Assembly: GCF_000520975.1 (NCBI RefSeq)
Contig: NZ_JACB01000016.1
Coordinates: forward strand, 1-64,000
DNA from: Aquimarina megaterium XH134
Lineage (GTDB): Bacteria > Bacteroidota > Bacteroidia > Flavobacteriales > Flavobacteriaceae
Direction of reading: 5' to 3'
DNA: 64,000 nucleotides
In this document: piece after piece, positions 1 to 8,217 of the stretch
How positions within the stretch are numbered: the first letter of the stretch is position 1
How the letters are laid out: each line of letters opens with the position of its first letter
The notes under the pieces: generated by a model
What the model saw: only the letters and a program-made list of their open reading frames with translations
What the model was told of the DNA's origin: nothing
Database searches by the model: none
Translations under genes and position numbers: made by a program

Positions 1-1
1 A

Positions 2-292
2 AACTTCTGTGTAGGAAATGCTGCAATGCATAACTTTAATAGAGATGTGAAAACAGATTTAGAAAGCTCTGACATTGTTATTCATCCAATTCCTGCAAAA
101 GATTTCATTATAATCAAAATGAATAATTTTAATGGGTCTACATACAGAATCGTCAACAAGGCAGGTCAAACAGTAAGACGCGGTAAAATGTCTGCAGACA
201 AAATAGAATTGAACAATTTACCATCTGGAATGTATTTTGTATCGGTTAAATCAGATACTAAAACCATAACCAAAAAGCTTATTTTAAAATAG
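2..292 (+). CDS. C-terminal fragment of a type IX secretion (T9SS) cargo protein
   Basis: The reading frame is open from base 2, so this is the 3' end of a larger gene that begins before the window; the in-frame ATG at 26 is not a credible start. The visible 97 residues hold a type A T9SS C-terminal sorting domain: a 'HPIPAKDFIII' block (the usual form is YPNPAKDxL), a middle 'YRIVNKAGQTV' strand pair, and the ending 'LPSGMYFVSV...KKLILK'. In this family the domain carries the cargo through the outer membrane T9SS translocon and is cleaved off, often with anchoring to lipopolysaccharide. The cargo's own function cannot be read here. A clear hairpin terminator follows. Confidence 0.88.
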   Translation, partial: NFCVGNAAMHNFNRDVKTDLESSDIVIHPIPAKDFIIIKMNNFNGSTYRIVNKAGQTVRRGKMSADKIELNNLPSGMYFVSVKSDTKTITKKLILK

Positions 293-313
293 ATAAAATC
301 AAATACATTGTAC

Positions 314-341
314 AAAACCACCTTTTACAAGGTGGTTTTTT
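314..341 (+). terminator. Intrinsic terminator after the T9SS cargo gene
   Basis: An 11-bp stem (314-324 with 329-339) with a 4-nt loop, followed by a T-run, lies 21 bases after the stop codon at 292. The A-run on the 5' side means it could also work on the other strand. Confidence 0.8.
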
Positions 342-652
342 GTTTACTATTCAGGAGTGCCATCTATATGATCAATTATATGACTTAAAAATAACATAAG
401 AAAAATTTTATCTCAAAAAAGGTTTGCACATATTAATAGAATCTGTATCTTAGATATATACTTCGTAAACACTCTTTTCACCACGTCATAATTAGAGAGA
501 ACAATAACATAAAAGATATGTTGCTTTTTTATGTTTTAAAAGTGATTCTGTAGGCTTCAGAAAGATTAAAAATTCAAACCCTGATTAAAATAAATGAGTT
601 GTTACTCCTGTTCGGCTCGACTTTGTAAACGTTTCGTCAAAATTAGTAGTAT

Positions 653-691
653 TATGGAACAAGAAAGGACTCGTTTCCTTTCTTTTCCATA
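653..691. repeat. Inverted repeat, about 16-bp stem, 3' of the exonuclease gene
   Basis: Arms 653-669 and 676-691 pair over 16 bp with a single bulged C at 660 and a 6-nt loop. It sits about 40 bases beyond the 3' end of the minus-strand exonuclease gene. It could end that transcript or protect its 3' end, but no long U-run follows on either strand, so it is not a classical terminator. Confidence 0.5.
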
Positions 692-732
692 TCAGAAAAC
701 AAATTGATCAAAAGGCTAAGTTTTTGTCGAAA

Positions 733-1446
733 TCATACAGATATAACCTCATCTTCATCTAATAATTCTTCTTGTCGCAACCGAAGTAAGATCTGGGCAA
801 CAGCAATTGTATCTTTCTCACAATAAATGATGATACGATCAATATCCTGTTCTTCATAAAAAACTTGTCGTACCTGGCTTCCATCAATATCATCTTTTGG
901 CGATGGAATGCCTAAAATATTGGTAAGTAGTTTTAGAGACGTATAGTGTTTATAGTCTCCAAATTTCCATAAATCCAAAGTATCTAAATGAGGTACTTCC
1001 CAGGGTTTTTTACCAAATAAATTCAATTTATGAGGCAATCCTATATTATGAATAATCATTCTACGGGCGATATAAGGAAAATCAAACTCTTTTCCATTAT
1101 GGGCACAAAGCAAATGATATGGTCTTCCAAAATGGGTTTCGATTAAGTTTTTAAAATCTACCAGTAACTGTTTTTCTTCTCCATAAAAGGATTTGGTCCT
1201 AAAGGATCTCGTTTCACCTTTGAATGCAAAATATCCAACAGATATACATACTATTTTACCAAATTCGGCCCATATTCCTGCTCTTTCATAAAACTCTTCG
1301 GGAGAGAATTCTTCTTTACGTTGATATTTGGTTTTATCGGCCCACAGATATTTTGTTTCTTCACTAAGGTTTTCAAAATGTTCATGTTCGGGAACAGTTT
1401 CTATATCCAGAAACAAGATATGTTCTAGATTAAGTTTATGAAGCAT
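733..1446 (-). CDS. Predicted 3'-5' exonuclease, PolB-exonuclease-like (RNase H fold)
   Basis: About 237 residues with the three DEDD-type exonuclease motifs in order: ExoI 'FLDIET' near the N terminus, ExoII 'AHNGKEFDFPYIARR' in the middle, and ExoIII 'YCEKDTIA' near the C terminus. The family is the stand-alone relative of the DNA polymerase B proofreading domain; a metal-dependent nuclease acting on DNA or RNA 3' ends is expected, but the substrate is not known. The frame stays open upstream to 1515. I chose the ATG at 1446 because it puts the ExoI strand at the usual distance from the start and overlaps the stop of the upstream serine hydrolase by 11 bases, which suggests translational coupling. 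Confidence 0.85.
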   Translation of the reverse strand: MLHKLNLEHILFLDIETVPEHEHFENLSEETKYLWADKTKYQRKEEFSPEEFYERAGIWAEFGKIVCISVGYFAFKGETRSFRTKSFYGEEKQLLVDFKNLIETHFGRPYHLLCAHNGKEFDFPYIARRMIIHNIGLPHKLNLFGKKPWEVPHLDTLDLWKFGDYKHYTSLKLLTNILGIPSPKDDIDGSQVRQVFYEEQDIDRIIIYCEKDTIAVAQILLRLRQEELLDEDEVISV

Positions 1447-2602
1447 TTTTAAGCATTTTATAAGCTTCTTCAATGAAGACAAAGAAATCCTCTGTAAATG
1501 ATTCTCCGGGTACAAACTGACCGCGATTATGCCCTAATCGTACAATCATAATATTATCCTCTGGGATACAAATTACATATTGCCCTAAAATACCTCGCAT
1601 AGCAAAAATTTTCTTATCCAGATGATCCGACAACCAAAAGCCATATCCATACATTTGCCCATCTTCAAATCTTGGTTTTGTTGCTAATTCTGTAAACTCT
1701 GCGGGTAGTATTTGTTCGCCTGCAAACATTCCTTTGTTTTTAAACAACATTCCAAAACGAGCAAAGTCCCTGGCATTACTTGCGATACAACAATATGCTT
1801 TTTCCATACCACTATCTTCACTATCCAATTGCCATATGGCTTCATGTTCCATCCCCAAAGGTTTCCAAAAACTATCACTTAAATAGGTTGCTAACTTTTT
1901 ACCGGTAGCTTTTTCAATAACCATCCCTAATAATTGAGTATTTCCGCTTAAGTATTCAAACCTTTGCCCTGGCTCCTCGACAATATCCAGTCCTAACATT
2001 ACATCTCTGATATTGGGATCATAATAAGCCCTGGCTGTAATAGAAAACGGACTGGTATAATGTTCGGTCCAGTTTAAACCAGAAGACATAGAAGAAAGGT
2101 CTCCTACAGTGGTTTTTGCCGCAAGACCTTGCGAAAACTCAGGAAGAAAATCTCCAACTGGCTGATCAAGGTTTTTAATATAACCATCCATAATTGCTTT
2201 TCCCAGCATACCAGTTACCATACTTTTTGCCATAGAAAAAGAATTGGTTTTAGAATCGATCCCAAATCCTTCAGCATAGTTTTCGTACCAAATACTATCA
2301 TTCTTAATAATCATAAAGGCAACAGTACCTAGTTCTTTATTAATAGCATTAAGCCTATCTGTGCTTTGCGTTTTATTATATTCTGGATGAGTAGCCCAGG
2401 CAAGGGTGGCATTTCCTTTTTCTATTGTACGATTATCAAAATACGAATAATCATCTATATATGCAGTGGTATGGCCCGTCATATAAACCACTCTAACTCC
2501 TTTTAGGATATAATCATAATCAAAAATATACAGTAGTGCTACACAGAGTACAATAATAATAAGTAAACTTTTAAAGAAAAATTTGAGTATCCGTTTTACC
2601 AT
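1436..2602 (-). CDS. Membrane-anchored serine hydrolase, class C beta-lactamase-like
   Basis: 388 residues. Residues 8-28 form one N-terminal membrane anchor, with the rest predicted periplasmic. The penicillin-binding-protein fold is shown by 'SMAK' (Ser123-x-x-Lys126, nucleophile and base) and 'YLSGNTQ' around Tyr217. This family (Pfam beta-lactamase) includes esterases, D-aminopeptidases and peptidoglycan-related enzymes as well as lactamases; nothing here points to antibiotic hydrolysis. The next gene downstream, the exonuclease, overlaps its 3' end by 11 bases, so the two are probably co-transcribed. Confidence 0.85.
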   Translation of the reverse strand: MVKRILKFFFKSLLIIIVLCVALLYIFDYDYILKGVRVVYMTGHTTAYIDDYSYFDNRTIEKGNATLAWATHPEYNKTQSTDRLNAINKELGTVAFMIIKNDSIWYENYAEGFGIDSKTNSFSMAKSMVTGMLGKAIMDGYIKNLDQPVGDFLPEFSQGLAAKTTVGDLSSMSSGLNWTEHYTSPFSITARAYYDPNIRDVMLGLDIVEEPGQRFEYLSGNTQLLGMVIEKATGKKLATYLSDSFWKPLGMEHEAIWQLDSEDSGMEKAYCCIASNARDFARFGMLFKNKGMFAGEQILPAEFTELATKPRFEDGQMYGYGFWLSDHLDKKIFAMRGILGQYVICIPEDNIMIVRLGHNRGQFVPGESFTEDFFVFIEEAYKMLKNAS

Positions 2603-2760
2603 TTCTATGTAAGTTTTGAGTTAATATAATAGTATTACAAACAAATAACTTGTTTAGCTAATGTATGAAAATTAATTACAGATAAATAAAGGGTTTTAAA
2701 ATTTGATAACTCCTATACTTATCATCACTATTATGATAAAAAAACAATAATAAGATATCT

Positions 2761-2781
2761 CAGTTTCATTTTTTGAAACTG
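2761..2781. repeat. Small hairpin between ogt and the serine hydrolase
   Basis: An 8-bp perfect stem (2761-2768 with 2774-2781) with a 5-nt T loop lies 39 bases beyond the ogt stop. No U-run follows on the minus strand, so a terminator role is uncertain. Confidence 0.35.
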
Positions 2782-2819
2782 GAAATTTTAAAATAGATAA
2801 CTAAGCAATTTTTATGAAA

Positions 2820-3296
2820 TTAAAATAATGATTGTTGTTTTACTGGGTTTTCATGATCGAGCAACCATTTTTTTCGCCATAATCCGCCTGCATATCCGGT
2901 AAGTGATCCATCGCTACCAATAACCCGATGGCAAGGTACAATGATCCACAATGGGTTTTTACCATTGGCACTTGCTGCAGCTCGTATTGTTTTTGGATCT
3001 CCAAGTTTCTTGGCAATATCAAGATAGGATACGGTTTTTCCAAAAGGAATTTTGAGTAATTCGGCCCAAACTTTTTTCTGAAAATCAGTTCCTGACGGGT
3101 TCAAAGTAAGCTCAAAATCGGTACGCTGACCATCAAAATATTCTTTGAGTTGTAAGACTGCATTTTGTAAATGTAAAGGAATAGTTTTTGAAGGAGTATT
3201 AGTAGCCTCTTTAGTAACAGAAACGCTTGCAATACCATCTTCATCTCCTGATATAGTGGCGATCCCTAAAGGGGTTTCTACATATACCTCATCCAT
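2820..3296 (-). CDS. ogt: Methylated-DNA--protein-cysteine methyltransferase
   Basis: 158 residues, the usual length for Ogt. The active-site block is 'VPCHRVIG' with acceptor Cys122, preceded by the helix-turn-helix region ('FQKKVWAELLKIPFGKTVSY') and followed by 'GYAGGLWRKKWLLDHE'. The protein removes alkyl groups from O6-guanine or O4-thymine by transferring them irreversibly to its own cysteine. The start codon overlaps the stop of the upstream DUF21/CBS gene by one base (TAATG), so the two are translationally coupled; I see no functional link between them. No Ada-type N-terminal domain is present. Confidence 0.95.
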   Translation of the reverse strand: MDEVYVETPLGIATISGDEDGIASVSVTKEATNTPSKTIPLHLQNAVLQLKEYFDGQRTDFELTLNPSGTDFQKKVWAELLKIPFGKTVSYLDIAKKLGDPKTIRAAASANGKNPLWIIVPCHRVIGSDGSLTGYAGGLWRKKWLLDHENPVKQQSLF

Positions 3297-4381
3297 TATT
3301 CTTCTTTTTTGTCATCCAAAATCCCAAGTCGCCTTGCGCGATTTTCCCAATTTTTTCGAGCTAGAATTTGCATATCAGTTTCGGTATCACTTTCATCTAC
3401 TATCTCCAGACCTAATAATGTCTCTATAACATCTTCCATAGTTACCAGTCCACTTATAGAACCATACTCATCAACTACCAAAGCTAAGTGGTTTTTGGTT
3501 TGAATCAGTTCATTAAACAAATCAGGTATTGGCAAATTTCTTGTCGTAAAAAGTATAGGCCTTTTTATTTCTCCAATCTTTTTATGCCCATTCTGATTTG
3601 CCATTTCTTTAAAAATATCATCCTTTAATACCTGACCGGTTATATTGTCTGCATTCTCTTTATAGACAGGTATTCTAGAAAAACGAAGATTTTGATTTTC
3701 ATTAAAAAACTCTTCAAGTGTTGTATCTTCTGAAGCGATTTTCATTACTGTTCTGGGAGTCATCACGTCTTTAGTAAAAACTTCTTTGAAAGATAATAAG
3801 TTTTTAATCACCTTAGATTCAGACTCTTCAAAAACGCCCTCCTCATGAGCAATATCTGCCATCGCAGAAAAATCCTCTCTACTCAACACAGATCCATGAT
3901 GACCTTTGCCTCCTATCAATTTGGTTGTAAGGCGTAATATCCATAGGATACCTGTATATTTTAAAGGTGCTATTAAAATCACAAGTGCTTTGGATGTAAA
4001 ATTTGCCAATTGTTTCCAAAAGGTTGCTCCAATTGTTTTGGGAATAATTTCTGACAATACGAGAATTAACAGCGTCATAATTGTAGATACAATACCCACC
4101 ATATTAACACCAAGGATTTCAAGTTTATACGGTAATTGCTCTGCTTGCACACCCACCAGAATTGCACCTACAGTGTGAGCAATTGTATTTAATGTAAGGA
4201 TTGCAATCAGAGGTTGGTCTACATCTTTTTTTAAGTTTTCTAATGTGGTTGCATATGCTTTGCCCTCTTTTTTCTTGACATTGATAAAAGTTGGAGTCAC
4301 ACTAAGCAAAACTGCTTCTAGTATCGAACATAAAAACGAAAAGAAAATAGAAAGTACGGCGTAAATAATTAATAGAGTCAT
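3296..4381 (-). CDS. DUF21/CBS-pair membrane protein (CNNM / HlyC-CorC type)
   Basis: 361 residues. Residues 1 to about 170 hold the DUF21 (CNNM transmembrane) domain with three to four hydrophobic segments and the 'LSEIIPKTIGA' motif typical of the family. A CBS pair follows at about 200-325 ('VMTPRTVMKIA', 'LALVVDEYGSISGLVTMEDVIETLLG'). The C-terminal CorC/HlyC domain common in longer relatives is absent; the protein ends about 30 residues after the second CBS motif. Relatives transport or sense Mg2+ and perhaps Co2+; the 'haemolysin' label in databases is historical. Coupled to ogt by a one-base overlap. Confidence 0.88.
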   Translation of the reverse strand: MTLLIIYAVLSIFFSFLCSILEAVLLSVTPTFINVKKKEGKAYATTLENLKKDVDQPLIAILTLNTIAHTVGAILVGVQAEQLPYKLEILGVNMVGIVSTIMTLLILVLSEIIPKTIGATFWKQLANFTSKALVILIAPLKYTGILWILRLTTKLIGGKGHHGSVLSREDFSAMADIAHEEGVFEESESKVIKNLLSFKEVFTKDVMTPRTVMKIASEDTTLEEFFNENQNLRFSRIPVYKENADNITGQVLKDDIFKEMANQNGHKKIGEIKRPILFTTRNLPIPDLFNELIQTKNHLALVVDEYGSISGLVTMEDVIETLLGLEIVDESDTETDMQILARKNWENRARRLGILDDKKEE

Positions 4382-4536
4382 TGTATTTTAAGTATGGTAC
4401 TAAAGTACGGAATTTGAAATGTTTTTTTTAATTAAAACTACTACATAAATATTGCTTTATACACCGAAATATTAACAGTAATCTAAAAAGACACTTATGC
4501 AATATGGATTTTGATGTAGATCATAGTGTTAAATAA

Positions 4537-5055
4537 TTACCACCCTACATATCGAGGTGGTTCAATATTGTTTAAATTGAGGTAAACAATAAGTTGCCCA
4601 CGGTGATGGGTAACATGGTCTTGTAATAAATTAAGAATTTGAAGTTTTGATTTTCGCCCTGCAAAAAAATCAACCTCAAACTTCAAGTCCTCTTCATCGG
4701 TTTCCTGAATATACGTATCTACTTTATCAAATGCTTTAGTAAGCAAAGTGATGATTTCGGTTTTGGTTTCGGGAAGGTTTTCTTTTAGTTTTTCTCGATC
4801 AAATTCTTTTGAAGAAAAATATGTCGTTCCTAACCAGAGCATATTTCCACGAATGTGAAATAATTGTTCCTTAAAACTCATTTCTCGTTCTGTAGGTTTA
4901 AATCCAAATTTATCTTCTGGCATCTGCTCTGCAATTTTTAAAAGATAATCTTTAGAGTTTTTCCATTTCTCGAGAAAAGCGTTTTTTGGGGTGTCTTGCT
5001 GCGCCATAATTGTACCCGAAATCAAAAAAATAAGTACTAAGAGTCTGTATATCAT
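4537..5055 (-). CDS. Exported DinB-fold protein
   Basis: 172 residues with a signal peptide (cleavage expected near 'IMAQQ', residues 17-20). The DinB/YfiT four-helix bundle is indicated by the metal-ligand pattern: His67 in 'LFHIRGNMLWLG' and His147-x3-His151 in 'HVTHHRGQ'. Relatives bind a divalent metal and often act as thiol transferases or have unknown roles; the periplasmic location is unusual for thiol-linked functions. Its start overlaps the stop of the upstream cytochrome gene by 4 bases (ATGA), so both are likely made together. Confidence 0.8.
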   Translation of the reverse strand: MIYRLLVLIFLISGTIMAQQDTPKNAFLEKWKNSKDYLLKIAEQMPEDKFGFKPTEREMSFKEQLFHIRGNMLWLGTTYFSSKEFDREKLKENLPETKTEIITLLTKAFDKVDTYIQETDEEDLKFEVDFFAGRKSKLQILNLLQDHVTHHRGQLIVYLNLNNIEPPRYVGW

Positions 5056-5453
5056 TCTGCTTTATTGGTCTTTACTTCGGTCATATACACTTCTACAGCT
5101 TTAAGCTCTTCTTCTGTAAATGTTTTGATAATCGCAAAATTGGTTTTCATTACAGTAAAGGTTTCTGGATCTACAATAGGATCTGCTTCTTGTTTCAAAA
5201 ATGAAATCAGGTCTTTATTTTGATCTTTGTAAACCTTCATAATCTCAATAACTCCAGGGCCGATAGATTTTTTATCAATTTTATGGCAAGTATAACATTT
5301 TCCTTTACCGTTAAATATCTTTTTCCCTAAATCATATGGAGAGAGTTTTTCTTTCTTGGTTCCTATATTAATGTTAGAGTTTTCCTTTTTTTCAGATTGG
5401 CAGCTTGCACATAACAAAACTGTTGCCATAAGGAATAAAACTATTTTTTGCAT
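5052..5453 (-). CDS. Small lipoprotein cytochrome c
   Basis: 133 residues. The lipobox 'LLCASC' puts the acylated cysteine at residue 18. One haem c site, 'CYTCH' (Cys53, Cys56, His57), is followed by the 'GPGV' stretch typical of class I cytochromes; a methionine in the 'TVMKTNF' region is the probable distal ligand. An electron carrier tethered to a membrane on the periplasmic side is expected. It overlaps the DinB-like gene by 4 bases, suggesting related use, though the partner reaction is unknown. Confidence 0.87.
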   Translation of the reverse strand: MQKIVLFLMATVLLCASCQSEKKENSNINIGTKKEKLSPYDLGKKIFNGKGKCYTCHKIDKKSIGPGVIEIMKVYKDQNKDLISFLKQEADPIVDPETFTVMKTNFAIIKTFTEEELKAVEVYMTEVKTNKAE

Positions 5454-5528
5454 ATAAATAATGAATAGTATTATTAGTCTCTAATTGGAAATATATCATT
5501 ATTAGATTAGTTTCTTTCTATCCAGAGA

Positions 5529-5915
5529 CTATTTATATTTTTCTTTGATTTTTTCGATATCTTTTTTAAAACGTTCTAGCAAATCCCTAGAGAAATTGGT
5601 AATCATTTTTTCTTCCTTAGGATTCATCCCTTCACTAGCATCTGCAATTTTGGCTAATGCATACATCATAAATTCATATTCTTGATCAGGACCGTTATCA
5701 GAAAACACTTCGATAATCTTTTTATATAAGGTTTCGACATCATTTTGATTTTCGTTTTCATAATCAAAAGACCACTTGATTTCTTTTGCTTTGGGATGTC
5801 CTTTTAAAATATCTTCAAGTGTTTCGACCTCTTTTTTTTGTATCACCCCATCACTCATTGCAATTACATATAGTAACTCTCCAAATGTCTGATATATCCT
5901 ATCTCTGCTGACCAT
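5529..5915 (-). CDS. TerB-like domain protein
   Basis: 128 residues, all helical and cytoplasmic. The opening 'LLYVIAMSDGVIQKKEVETLEDIL' region resembles helix 1-2 of the tellurite-resistance TerB fold, with a conserved acidic 'SDG' turn, and a second 'ADASEGMNPKEEKMI' helps complete the bundle. No TerA/C/D/E genes are nearby, so a role in tellurite resistance is not implied; TerB folds often sense metals or envelope stress. The assignment rests on the sequence pattern alone. Confidence 0.65.
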   Translation of the reverse strand: MVSRDRIYQTFGELLYVIAMSDGVIQKKEVETLEDILKGHPKAKEIKWSFDYENENQNDVETLYKKIIEVFSDNGPDQEYEFMMYALAKIADASEGMNPKEEKMITNFSRDLLERFKKDIEKIKEKYK

Positions 5916-6055
5916 AAACTTATGATTTTATTAAATTCTATTGTTAAACTAAGATTTTTAGCGTCACTAATACATAAACTTTCTTAATTAAAAGATACTT
6001 ATATCAATTTAATTATTGTCTTTTTATCATTGCAGATCTTAGTCAGGTTACAAAA

Positions 6056-7030
6056 TTAACTCAAAAGCTTAACCACATCTTTAGCAAAATAGCTTGCAAT
6101 AATTTGTGCTCCTGCTCTTTTAAAAGCCATTATTTGCTCTAACATTACAGCATCATGATCTAACCATCCTTTTTCTGCAGCTGCTTTTATCATCGCATAC
6201 TCACCACTTACCTGGTATACGGCAACAGGCACATCTACCGCATCTCTAATATCTCTTACGATATCAAGATAACACAATCCAGGTTTTACCATTACTATAT
6301 CTGCTCCTTCTTCGATATCTATGAGCGTTTCTTTAATTGCTTCATCACGATTAGCAAAGTCCATCTGGTATGTTTTTTTATCTCCAAATCCTGGAGCAGA
6401 ATCCAAAGCATCTCTAAAGGGCCCATAAAAAGCAGAAGCATACTTGGCACTATAGCTCATGATACCAGTATTTTTATAGTTTTCTTTTTCGAGCAGTTCC
6501 CGCATACTTAAAATTCGACCATCCATCATATCACTAGGCGCTACAAAATCAGCCCCTGCCTGCGCATGTGATAATGACATTTCTGCCAGAATTTTACAGG
6601 TTTCATCATTAATAATCTGGCCATCTTCTACAATACCATCATGGCCATATGATGAATACGGATCTAACGCTACATCGGTCATCACTAACATTTCGGGAAC
6701 AGCTTCTTTAACAGTTTTTATTGCGCGTTGCATCAATCCATCAGAATTTAATGCTTCTGTACCTTTATTATCTTTAAGATGATCGGGTACTTTTACAAAA
6801 AGTAGTACCGATTTTAATCCCAACGACCATAGCTCTTTAACTTCGTTACCTAGTAAATCTAAACTATATCTATAGTAATCAGGCATAGAAGATATTTCTT
6901 CTTTTACACCTTTTCCTTCCACAATAAAAAGGGGAACCAAAAAATCATGGGGAGTTATTATGTTTTCTCTTACCAAAGAACGAATAGCATCATTTGTTCT
7001 TAGTCTTCTGTTTCTTCGAATTTGTTGCAT
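6056..7030 (-). CDS. hemB: Porphobilinogen synthase (5-aminolaevulinate dehydratase)
   Basis: 324 residues, normal length. It condenses two 5-aminolaevulinate molecules to porphobilinogen. The two active-site lysines are Lys196 ('SYSAKYASAFYGPFRDA') and the Schiff-base Lys249 ('MVKPGLCYLD'). The metal site region reads 'DVALDPYSSYGHDG' with aspartates where zinc-type enzymes have three cysteines, so this is the magnesium-dependent type with allosteric metal. It stands apart from the main haem cluster at 50-59 kb; the neighbouring genes look unrelated, though a cytochrome c lies two genes downstream. Confidence 0.96.
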   Translation of the reverse strand: MQQIRRNRRLRTNDAIRSLVRENIITPHDFLVPLFIVEGKGVKEEISSMPDYYRYSLDLLGNEVKELWSLGLKSVLLFVKVPDHLKDNKGTEALNSDGLMQRAIKTVKEAVPEMLVMTDVALDPYSSYGHDGIVEDGQIINDETCKILAEMSLSHAQAGADFVAPSDMMDGRILSMRELLEKENYKNTGIMSYSAKYASAFYGPFRDALDSAPGFGDKKTYQMDFANRDEAIKETLIDIEEGADIVMVKPGLCYLDIVRDIRDAVDVPVAVYQVSGEYAMIKAAAEKGWLDHDAVMLEQIMAFKRAGAQIIASYFAKDVVKLLS

Positions 7031-7332
7031 TCTTAATTGTAAAAATTTAATCTCGTAAAGATACTCATATATCTATTACTAACCGATCATTAATAATTAG
7101 GTACCTAAAGGTAATTTTACTTAAAAATATATCAAATCATGTAACAAAATCTTAACAAAGATTACTAATATTGAAATGAATTCATCCTGGCTTTTTTTCC
7201 TTGTTATTAAGCAGAACAACCATAACACCCTAATAAAGAGGCTATAAAACAATTAAGTAGCAAAGTGATAAATTTGCAACAAATAGAACAGGACAGAAAG
7301 AGTTTAATAATTTAACTGGCAAATTTGTAAAT
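7031..7332. other. 302-bp divergent promoter region between hemB and the ABC ATPase gene
   Basis: A/T-rich, with no credible ORF. It must hold promoters for both flanking genes. I could not find a -33/-7 pair convincing enough to list; the closest is a TATCTTTA motif about 30 bases upstream of the hemB start. Confidence 0.4.
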
Positions 7333-8217
7333 ATGCTTACCATAAAGAATCTTAATAAAACGTATCCCAATGGGACACAAGCATTAAATGATGTTAATCT
7401 CACTTTGGCGAAGGGAATGTTTGGCCTATTAGGTCCCAATGGCGCAGGAAAATCAACATTAATGAGGACCATTGCAACATTACAACTAGCAGATTCGGGA
7501 ACGATTGATTTTGATGGAATTGATGTTTTTAAACAACCGGGGGAATTAAGAAAAGTATTAGGATATCTACCTCAGGATTTTGGAGTATACCCAAAGGTTT
7601 CTGCAGAAATGATGCTTAATCATATCGCAAAAGTAAAAGGTATTACCAATAGCCAGGAACGTAAAGGTTATGTTGCAGATTTATTAAACAAAGTAAATCT
7701 ATATAAGTTTAGAAATCGCAATCTGGGTGATTTTTCGGGAGGAATGAGACAGCGTTTTGGTATAGCTCAAGCCCTTTTAGGGAACCCTAAACTAATTATT
7801 GTTGATGAGCCTACAGCAGGACTGGATCCCCTGGAACGTAACCGTTTTCATAACCTATTAAGTGAGTTAGGTGAGAATGCTGTTGTTATTTTAAGTACGC
7901 ATATTGTAGACGATGTCACCAATCTATGTCAAAACATGGCTGTATTTAATGAAGGTAAAATCCTGGTACAAGGTAATCCTCAAACATTGTCTGACACTCT
8001 AAATGGAAAAGTATATAGAAAACATATCGACAAATCTGAATTAGAGGCTTTTGAAAACGAATTTACTGTGCTATCGAATTACCTAAGAGGCGGGCAATTT
8101 TATGTAAACGTATATAGTGATGCTAATCCGGGAGAAGGATTTGAAGCGGTAAATAATGACTTAGAAGATTTCTATTTCTACTGTATTAACAGAAAAGAAC
8201 AGGAGGCAATGATATGA
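7333..8217 (+). CDS. ABC transporter ATP-binding protein (ABC-2 type)
   Basis: 294 residues. Walker A 'GPNGAGKST' (Lys40), signature 'FSGGMRQR' near 133, Walker B 'LIIVDEPTAGLD' and the switch histidine in 'LSTHIVDD' are all intact. The C-terminal 80 residues form the extra domain common in ATPases that pair with ABC-2 permeases. Its last 4 bases overlap the start of the next gene (ATGA), so the ATPase and the permease-peptidase fusion are coupled and should form one transporter. Confidence 0.93.
   Translation: MLTIKNLNKTYPNGTQALNDVNLTLAKGMFGLLGPNGAGKSTLMRTIATLQLADSGTIDFDGIDVFKQPGELRKVLGYLPQDFGVYPKVSAEMMLNHIAKVKGITNSQERKGYVADLLNKVNLYKFRNRNLGDFSGGMRQRFGIAQALLGNPKLIIVDEPTAGLDPLERNRFHNLLSELGENAVVILSTHIVDDVTNLCQNMAVFNEGKILVQGNPQTLSDTLNGKVYRKHIDKSELEAFENEFTVLSNYLRGGQFYVNVYSDANPGEGFEAVNNDLEDFYFYCINRKEQEAMI

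Larger units (their letters stand above)
293..732. other. 440-bp intergenic region
   Basis: It holds the terminator at 314-341, a weak A/T hairpin near 506-535, and a long inverted repeat at 653-691. I see no credible coding sequence and no RNA gene. Confidence 0.5.

Noticed and set aside
5529..5915. Tellurite-resistance function
   Set aside because: A lone TerB-like domain without the other ter genes does not support tellurite resistance.
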